A stretch of DNA of 5,569 bases from Candidatus Intestinimonas stercorigallinarum (lineage in GTDB: Bacteria > Bacillota > Clostridia > Oscillospirales > Oscillospiraceae), in the NCBI GenBank assembly GCA_019115345.1, contig DXDV01000168.1:1-5569 (forward strand), written 5' to 3'. Every line of letters starts with the position of its first letter. Position 1 is the stretch's first letter. The translations under genes and the position numbers were made by a program. Positions 1-4,323 of the stretch are shown here, in pieces. A model generated the notes under the pieces. That model did no database searches. It was not told the DNA's origin and saw nothing but the letters and a program-made list of their open reading frames with translations.

Positions 1-697
1 CATCGCCAAGGGCTCCGGCATGATCCACCCCAACATGGGCACCATGCTGTGCTTCGTCACCACCGACTGCGCCATCACCCACGAGATGCTCTCCGACGCG
101 CTCCACGAGATCGTCCCCCGCACCTTCAACCGGGTGACCATTGACGGGGACACCTCCACCAACGACATGTGTGTGGTGCTGGCCAACGGCATGGCGGAGA
201 ACCCCCTCATCGAGTGGAAGGATGACGGCTACACCGTCTTTTACAAGACCCTCCACAGCGTCTTTGAGCAGATGGCCCGCGCCATCGCCGCCGACGGCGA
301 GGGGGCCAGCCGCCTCATCACCTGCACCGTGAGAAAGGCCCGCAGCGAGGAGACCGCCGAGCGTCTGGCCAAGGCGGTGGTGGGCTCCTCCCTGGTGAAG
401 GCGGCCATGTTCGGCGCCGACGCCAACTGGGGCCGGGTCCTCTGCGCCATGGGCTACTCCAAGGCCCCCTTCCGCCCCGAGTATGTGGATGTGAAGTTCT
501 CCTCCGCCGTGGGGGAGATCCTGGTGTGCAAGCAGGGCGCGGGGGTGGACTTCGACGAGGAGACCGCCAAGAGCATCCTCAGCCAGGACGAGGTGGTCAT
601 CGACGTGGACCTCAATGAGGGCGAGCACCAGGCTACCTGCTGGGGCTGCGACCTCACCTACGACTACGTGAAGATCAACGGCGACTACCGGACCTGA
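1..697 (+). CDS. argJ: Bifunctional glutamate N-acetyltransferase / ornithine acetyltransferase ArgJ, 3' part (5' end outside window)
   Basis: ArgJ moves the acetyl group from N-acetylornithine to glutamate, and in bifunctional forms also makes N-acetylglutamate from acetyl-CoA; it acts in the cytoplasm. The frame is open from base 2, so the first in-frame ATG (base 20) is internal, not the start. The family's self-cleavage region is visible: KGSGMIHPNMGTML, with the nucleophilic Thr at 41-43 preceded by Gly at 38-40. The window therefore holds essentially the whole beta chain (218 residues from that Thr) and only the last residues of the alpha chain. Other family marks are TIDGDTSTND, GADANWGR and the C-terminal run ending CDLTYDYVKINGDYRT. 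Having Gly rather than the commoner Ala before the Thr is a small variation. The stop is followed by 38 bases and then argB, consistent with one operon. Whether it is bifunctional or only recycling cannot be told from this part; an argA-type synthase elsewhere in the genome would favour the latter. Confidence 0.97.
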   Translation, partial: IAKGSGMIHPNMGTMLCFVTTDCAITHEMLSDALHEIVPRTFNRVTIDGDTSTNDMCVVLANGMAENPLIEWKDDGYTVFYKTLHSVFEQMARAIAADGEGASRLITCTVRKARSEETAERLAKAVVGSSLVKAAMFGADANWGRVLCAMGYSKAPFRPEYVDVKFSSAVGEILVCKQGAGVDFDEETAKSILSQDEVVIDVDLNEGEHQATCWGCDLTYDYVKINGDYRT

Positions 698-735
698 GCC
701 GGAAGTCCAGTTAGTTTTCCAGGGAGGTTGCTGCA

Positions 736-1593
736 ATGTCCGATCCCCATGTGGCCCAGCGGGCGCAGGTCCTGGCTGAGGCCCTGCCCTACATCCAGAA
801 ATACTACGGCAAGACCATTGTGGTCAAATACGGCGGCAACGCCATGATCTCCGAGGAGCTCCGCCAGGCCGTCATCAGCGACATCATCCTTCTCCACCTG
901 GTGGGCATCCGGGTGGTGGTGGTCCACGGCGGCGGCCCTGAGATCTCCGCCATGCTCAAGAAGATCGGGAAGGAATCCAGGTTCGTGGACGGCCTGCGCT
1001 ACACCGACGCCGAGACCATGGAGGTGGTCCAGCAGGTGCTCTGCGGCAAGGTGAACAAGGACCTGGTGGCCACCCTCAACGCCGTGGGCGGCCGGGCCCT
1101 GGGCCTGTGCGGCATGGACGCCGGCCTTTTCCAGGCCAGAAAGCTGGACGAAAAATACGGCCTGGTGGGGGAGATGGTCCGGGTGGACCCTGCCATCGTC
1201 CGGGACGCCCTGGCCGACGGCTACATCCCCGTGGTGTCCACCGTGGCCCAGGGGATCGACGGGGAGACGGCCTACAACATCAACGCCGACACCGCCGCCG
1301 CCAAGCTGGCGGTGGCCCTGGGGGCCGAGAAGCTCATCCTCCTCACCGACGTCCGGGGTCTGCTGCGCGACCCCAAGGACGAGTCCACCCTCCTGCCCGT
1401 GGTGGAGCTCTCCCAGGTGCCCGGCCTGGTAAAGGACGGGGTCATTCAGGGGGGCATGCTCCCCAAGGTGGACTGCTGCGTGGAGGCGGTGCGCTCCGGC
1501 GTGGAGAACGCCGTCATCCTGGACGGCCGCATTCCCCATTCCATCCTCATCGAGCTGCTGTCCAACGAGGGCATCGGCACCATGCTGCTGTGA
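736..1593 (+). CDS. argB: Acetylglutamate kinase ArgB (probably arginine-inhibited type)
   Basis: ArgB phosphorylates the gamma-carboxyl of N-acetylglutamate with ATP, the second step of arginine synthesis and usually the control step where ArgJ recycles acetyl groups. The 285-residue length is normal. Amino-acid-kinase marks are in order: KYGGN with the catalytic Lys31; HGGGPEIS (64-71), the glycine-rich loop; GLRYT with Arg88 for substrate binding; NADTAAAK with Asp185; TDVRGLL (204-210) in the nucleotide lobe; and GGMLPKVD with Lys244. About 25 residues precede the first strand, and the C-terminus contains His268 and EGIGT (278-282). Both traits belong to the hexameric arginine-sensitive kinases (Thermotoga and Pseudomonas type) and are lacking in the shorter E. 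coli enzyme, so feedback inhibition is inferred. The start is fixed by an AGGGAGG ribosome binding site at 721-727, 8 bases before the ATG. The stop codon overlaps the argD ribosome binding site, suggesting translational coupling. Confidence 0.98.
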   Translation: MSDPHVAQRAQVLAEALPYIQKYYGKTIVVKYGGNAMISEELRQAVISDIILLHLVGIRVVVVHGGGPEISAMLKKIGKESRFVDGLRYTDAETMEVVQQVLCGKVNKDLVATLNAVGGRALGLCGMDAGLFQARKLDEKYGLVGEMVRVDPAIVRDALADGYIPVVSTVAQGIDGETAYNINADTAAAKLAVALGAEKLILLTDVRGLLRDPKDESTLLPVVELSQVPGLVKDGVIQGGMLPKVDCCVEAVRSGVENAVILDGRIPHSILIELLSNEGIGTMLL

Positions 1594-1602
1594 GGTGATA
1601 CC

Positions 1603-2778
1603 ATGGACTTTCAGACCATCAAGGCAAGAGACGACCAGTATGTGATGCACACCTACGGCCGCTTCCCGGTGGACATCGACCACGGGAAGAACGCCACCCT
1701 CTGGAGCGCCGAGGGCAGGGAGTACATCGACTTTACCTCCGGCATCGGAGTCAACTCCATCGGCGTGGCCGATCCCCGGTGGGTGGACGCCGTGGCCGTA
1801 CAGGCCGCCAAGCTGGGCCACATGTCCAACCTCTTCTACACCCAGCCCTGCGGAGCCCTGGCCGAGCGGCTGTGCCGCCGGGCGGGGATGTCGGCGGCCT
1901 TCTTCGCCAATTCCGGCGCCGAGTCCAACGAGGGCCTCATCAAGCTGGCCCGGAAGTACTCCTTCGATAAGTACGGGAAGGGGAGGGGGACCATCCTCAC
2001 CCTCACCAACTCCTTTCACGGCCGGACGGTGACCACCCTCTCCGCCACCGGCCAGGAGGTCTTCCACAACTATTTCTTCCCCTTCACCGACGGCTTCCGC
2101 TATGCCGAGCCCACCATGGACGGCATTGCCCAGGTCTCCGGTCACGACGTCTGCGCCGTTATGCTGGAGCTGGTCCAGGGGGAGAGCGGCGTGTGGCCCC
2201 TGGAGCAGGCCTTTGTCCACGACCTGGCCATCCTCTGTGCCGAGCGGGACTGGCTGCTGCTGGTGGATGAGGTCCAGACCGGCGTGGGCCGCACCGGAAC
2301 CCTCTTCTGTTACCAGCAGTACGGCATCCTGCCCGACGCTGTCTCCTTCGCCAAGGGCATCGCAGGCGGGCTGCCCTTCGGCGGCTTCCTGGTGGGGGAG
2401 AAGTGCCGGAGCGTGCTGGGCCCCGGCACCCACGCCACCACCTTCGGCGGCAACCCCATCTGTGCCGCCGCCGCCCTGGTCACCCTGGACATCCTCAGCG
2501 AGGAGATGATGGGAGAGATCAGTGACAAGGGGAATTACCTGCGTTCGGCCATCGAGGCCATGGACCTGCCCTGCCTGGGCAGGACCCGGGGCCTGGGGCT
2601 GATGATCGGCGTGGAGGTGGCTCCCGGCCAGACCAACCGGGAGCTGGCCATGAAGCTCATGGAAAACGGCCTGCTGGTGCTGACGGCTGGTCCGGCTCTG
2701 CGGCTGCTGCCGCCCCTCACCATCACCAAGGACGAGATGGACAAGGGCCTGGCCATTCTGAAGCGTACCCTGGCGTAA
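1603..2778 (+). CDS. argD: Acetylornithine aminotransferase ArgD
   Basis: This PLP-dependent class III aminotransferase converts N-acetylglutamate semialdehyde to N-acetylornithine using glutamate as amino donor; in many bacteria it also serves the succinyl-DAP step of lysine synthesis. The 391-residue length is typical. Visible residues include NSGAESNE (103-110, cofactor phosphate loop), FHGRT (138-142, ring stacking), VDEVQTGVGRTG with Asp222 that pairs with the pyridine nitrogen, FAKGIAGG with Schiff-base Lys251, HATTFGGNP with Thr280 and LRLLPPL with Arg367. SGAES instead of the usual SGAEA is a mild variant at a non-catalytic position. The start is chosen because GAGGTGAT (1592-1599), a long match to the 16S rRNA tail, lies just upstream, and only 9 bases separate it from argB. 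GABA and ornithine aminotransferases share the fold, but the position between argB and argF makes ArgD by far the best call. Confidence 0.96.
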   Translation: MDFQTIKARDDQYVMHTYGRFPVDIDHGKNATLWSAEGREYIDFTSGIGVNSIGVADPRWVDAVAVQAAKLGHMSNLFYTQPCGALAERLCRRAGMSAAFFANSGAESNEGLIKLARKYSFDKYGKGRGTILTLTNSFHGRTVTTLSATGQEVFHNYFFPFTDGFRYAEPTMDGIAQVSGHDVCAVMLELVQGESGVWPLEQAFVHDLAILCAERDWLLLVDEVQTGVGRTGTLFCYQQYGILPDAVSFAKGIAGGLPFGGFLVGEKCRSVLGPGTHATTFGGNPICAAAALVTLDILSEEMMGEISDKGNYLRSAIEAMDLPCLGRTRGLGLMIGVEVAPGQTNRELAMKLMENGLLVLTAGPALRLLPPLTITKDEMDKGLAILKRTLA

Positions 2779-2784
2779 CAAAGG

Positions 2785-2790
2785 AAGGAG
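2785..2790 (+). promoter_or_regulatory. Ribosome binding site that decides the argF start
   Basis: AAGGAG lies 7 bases before the ATG at 2798 but only 1 base before the in-frame ATG at 2792. Normal spacing is about 5-9 bases, so the second ATG is the likely start. Confidence 0.8.
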
Positions 2791-2797
2791 AATGACG

Positions 2798-3721
2798 ATG
2801 AACGATCTGCTCAAGCTGCTGGACCTGACCCGGGAGGACATCACCAAGATCCTCAACCTGGCCGACCAGATGAAGTACAACCAGAAGCACGGCCTGCCCC
2901 ACGAGCACCTCAAGGGCAAGACCCTTGCCATGATCTTTGAGAAGAACTCCACCCGCACCCGCGTCTCCTTCGAGGTGGGTGTCTACCAGATGGGGGGCCA
3001 CGCCCTCTTCCTCTCCGGCAAGGAGAGCCAGATCGGCCGGGGCGAGCCCATTGCCGACACCGCCCGGGTGCTCAGCCGGTACTGCGACGGCATCATGATC
3101 CGCACCTACGGCCAGGACGAGGTGGAGGAGCTGGCCAAGTACGCCACCATCCCCGTCATCAACGGCCTCACCGACTTTGCCCACCCCTGCCAGGTCCTGG
3201 CCGACCTGATGACCATCCGGGAGAAGATGACCCGGCTGGAGGGGCTGAAGCTGTGCTTCATCGGCGACGGCAACAACATGGCCAACTCCCTCATCGTGGG
3301 CGGCCTGAAGTGCGGCATGGATGTGTCGGTGGCCTGTCCCGAGGGCTACGACCCCGACCAGAAGGTGCTGGATTTCGCCAAGACGGTCACCGACGCCAAG
3401 TTTGCCCTGTGCCGGGACCCCAAGGAGGCCGTGGCCGGGGCCGATGTGGTCATCACCGATGTGTGGGCCTCCATGGGCCAGGAGGAGGAGGCCCAGAAGC
3501 GCCGCCTGGCCTTCGAGGGGGTCTACCAGGTCAATGCCGGGCTCATGGCGCTGGCCCATCCCGGCGCCATGGTGCAGCACTGCCTGCCCGCCCACCGGGG
3601 GGAGGAGATCACCGCCGACGTCTTTGAGGCCCACGCCGACGAGATCTTTGAGGAGGCCGAGAACCGGCTCCACGCCCAGAAAGCGGTGCTCAGCCTGCTG
3701 ATGGGGAACGAAAAGACCTGA
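2798..3721 (+). CDS. argF: Ornithine carbamoyltransferase ArgF
   Basis: ArgF joins carbamoyl phosphate and ornithine to give citrulline and phosphate; it normally works as a trimer in the cytoplasm. From the ATG at 2798 it is 307 residues, the usual length. Carbamoyl-phosphate-binding residues are complete: STRTR (51-55), Arg102-Thr103 and HPCQ (129-132). The ornithine domain has DVWASMG (221-227) with the SMG loop that marks ornithine rather than aspartate, acetylornithine or putrescine carbamoyltransferases, and HCLPAHRG (261-268) with catalytic Cys262. An in-frame ATG at 2792 would add two residues (Met-Thr) but sits too close to the ribosome binding site. It is the last gene of the operon: argD stops 19 bases upstream and an intrinsic terminator begins 17 bases downstream. 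Its place with argJBD supports a biosynthetic rather than arginine-deiminase role; no arcA or arcC neighbour is seen. Confidence 0.98.
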   Translation: MNDLLKLLDLTREDITKILNLADQMKYNQKHGLPHEHLKGKTLAMIFEKNSTRTRVSFEVGVYQMGGHALFLSGKESQIGRGEPIADTARVLSRYCDGIMIRTYGQDEVEELAKYATIPVINGLTDFAHPCQVLADLMTIREKMTRLEGLKLCFIGDGNNMANSLIVGGLKCGMDVSVACPEGYDPDQKVLDFAKTVTDAKFALCRDPKEAVAGADVVITDVWASMGQEEEAQKRRLAFEGVYQVNAGLMALAHPGAMVQHCLPAHRGEEITADVFEAHADEIFEEAENRLHAQKAVLSLLMGNEKT

Positions 3722-3738
3722 TGGTGTGATATATGACC

Positions 3739-3779
3739 GCGCCCGGCAGGGGGATGAGCCTCCTCTGCCGGGCGCTTTT
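3739..3779 (+). terminator. Rho-independent terminator of the arg operon
   Basis: A perfect 11-bp GC-rich stem pairs 3739-3749 (GCGCCCGGCAG) with 3765-3775 (CTGCCGGGCGC). It can extend inward by four further pairs, two of them G-U, leaving a small loop, and is followed directly by TTTT at 3776-3779. It begins 17 bases after the argF stop. Confidence 0.9.
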
Positions 3780-3797
3780 GTGAACATGCAAATGGAA

Positions 3798-3836
3798 ACG
3801 GGAGTCCACGCGGCGCAGGGCCGCGGGGACTCCCGT
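3798..3836 (-). terminator. Long hairpin in the convergent region, possible (bidirectional) terminator
   Basis: The 10-bp arm ACGGGAGTCC (3798-3807) pairs with GGACTCCCGT (3827-3836). After one A-G mismatch a second 6-bp stem pairs CGCGGC (3809-3814) with GCCGCG (3820-3825) around a 5-base loop. Outside the stem, AAATG (left) and CATTT (right) can pair further across a small bulge. Read leftward, the stem is followed by GTTTCCATTTG, a moderately U-rich tail, so it suits ireB transcripts, about 90 bases after the ireB stop. Read rightward, the tail is TCATTTC, poorer in U, and would back up the argF terminator only weakly. The structure is certain; its role is inferred. Confidence 0.6.
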
Positions 3837-3874
3837 TCATTTCAAGGGTTCGATGAAGGAAACGTTGGGCCGTC

Positions 3875-3883
3875 TGTGGATAA
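3875..3883 (-). other. Perfect DnaA-box 9-mer
   Basis: The - strand reads TTATCCACA, the strict consensus DnaA-binding site. It stands alone: I saw no second close match nearby, so it is not an origin. It overlaps the T-rich tail of the leftward terminator candidate at 3882-3906. It may be a chance occurrence or a scattered chromosomal DnaA site. Confidence 0.4.
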
Positions 3884-3906
3884 AAGACCCGACGGCTGGA
3901 CGGGCC
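3882..3906 (-). terminator. Candidate intrinsic terminator just after ireB (weak)
   Basis: Read leftward, GGCCCG (3901-3906) can pair with CGGGTC (3886-3891, one G-U pair) around a 9-base loop, followed by TTTT (3882-3885). It starts about 20 bases after the ireB stop codon. The 6-bp stem is short, so it may be partial, with the longer hairpin at 3798-3836 acting as backup. Confidence 0.45.
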
Positions 3907-3925
3907 GACAATACTCAAACAGGGC

Positions 3926-4174
3926 CTAGTCCGCCAGATATTTCTTCACCAGCTCCTGGAGCAGCTCGTCCCGGTCCAGCTTGCGGATCAGGGAGCGGGC
4001 GTTGTTGTAGTTGGTGATATAGGTGGGATCCTCGGACAGGATGTAACCGACGATCTGGTTGATGGGGTTGTACCCCTTTTCCTGGAGGGCGTTGTAGACG
4101 GCGGTCAAAATGGCCTTGATCTCCTCGCCACGGTCCTCGTTGAGGCTGAATTTGCGCGTAAAATCGATCTCCAT
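3926..4174 (-). CDS. ireB: IreB/ReoM family regulatory phosphoprotein (UPF0297, YrzL-like)
   Basis: This family of small cytoplasmic proteins is a target of the PASTA-domain Ser/Thr kinase: IreK with IreB in Enterococcus faecalis, where it affects cephalosporin resistance, and PrkA with ReoM in Listeria, where it controls ClpCP-dependent breakdown of MurA and hence peptidoglycan synthesis. The 82-residue product has the family core ALQEKGYNPINQIVGYILS (29-47), NNARSLIRKLDRDEL (57-71) and a C-terminal ELVKKYL (74-80). Thr6 in the N-terminal MEIDFTRKF aligns by position with the phosphorylated Thr of ReoM. The start at 4174 is chosen because GGGAGGT (4184-4190) lies 9 bases upstream; the in-frame ATG at 4213 has no ribosome binding site and would add 13 residues foreign to the family. 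The gene has its own promoter, lies downstream of pheT and runs toward argF. No ruvX-like gene follows it and no alaS precedes it within the window. Family call is firm; role in this organism is inferred. Confidence 0.95.
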   Translation of the reverse strand: MEIDFTRKFSLNEDRGEEIKAILTAVYNALQEKGYNPINQIVGYILSEDPTYITNYNNARSLIRKLDRDELLQELVKKYLAD

Positions 4175-4183
4175 GTCGGAAAC

Positions 4184-4190
4184 ACCTCCC
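4184..4190 (-). promoter_or_regulatory. Ribosome binding site of ireB
   Basis: GGGAGGT on the - strand, 9 bases before the ATG at 4174. It decides the start against the upstream in-frame ATG at 4213, which lacks any purine-rich site. Confidence 0.85.
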
Positions 4191-4213
4191 GTTGGTCCAT
4201 ACGCTGGGATCAT

Positions 4214-4235
4214 GGCATACCAAATATAGTATGCC
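4214..4235 (-). repeat. Inverted repeat in the ireB leader
   Basis: The arms GGCATAC (4214-4220) and GTATGCC (4229-4235) are perfect 7-bp complements around an AT-rich 8-base centre. The element lies between the predicted transcription start (about 4250) and the ireB ribosome binding site. It could be an operator or an mRNA hairpin; it has no U-tract after it, so it is not a terminator. No regulator can be named from the sequence. Confidence 0.55.
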
Positions 4236-4256
4236 CGCCCGCCTAAGACTGCTCTT

Positions 4257-4285
4257 ATTGTACTCGAAATGGCTCCGGGTGTAAA
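4257..4285 (-). promoter_or_regulatory. Sigma-A-type promoter for ireB
   Basis: On the - strand the -35 box TTTACA (4280-4285) and -10 box TACAAT (4257-4262) are separated by exactly 17 bases, each with one mismatch to TTGACA/TATAAT. An A/T-rich stretch at about 4296-4315, upstream of the -35 box, could act as an UP element. Transcription would start near 4250, giving a leader of roughly 75 bases. The 149-base gap between pheT and ireB (4175-4323) holds this promoter and the leader dyad; I see no convincing pheT terminator there, so read-through from pheT is also possible. Confidence 0.75.
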
Positions 4286-4323
4286 GGGGTGGAAACGAAA
4301 ATTTATGAAGATTTAAGGAGCGG

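Noticed and set aside
20..22. ATG at 20 as the start of argJ
   Set aside because: The frame continues to the left edge with family residues (KGSG) and this Met lies inside the conserved self-cleavage region.
698..735. Possible promoter or attenuator between argJ and argB
   Set aside because: The 38 bases hold only the argB ribosome binding site; no hairpin or -35/-10 pair was convincing.
685..2958. A 757-codon open frame on the - strand running antisense to argB, argD and the start of argF
   Set aside because: It is a shadow of GC-rich codons in the real genes: the translation is low-complexity (rich in Gly, His, Val, Leu, Gln), has no recognisable domain, spans three genes with clear family motifs on the other strand, and no ribosome binding site was seen. 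The same applies to the 354-codon - strand frame at 2723-3787.
3722..3738. AT-rich TGTGATATATGA after argF as a possible arginine-repressor (ARG) box
   Set aside because: It matches the ARG-box pattern poorly and lies downstream of the operon, where an operator is not expected.
3726..3929. 67-codon + strand frame in the argF-ireB gap
   Set aside because: It runs through both hairpins, has no convincing ribosome binding site and no recognisable content; the region is better explained by terminators.
4175..4213. N-terminal extension of IreB from the in-frame ATG at 4213
   Set aside because: No ribosome binding site precedes 4213, the extra 13 residues do not fit the family, and GGGAGGT inside that stretch serves the ATG at 4174.
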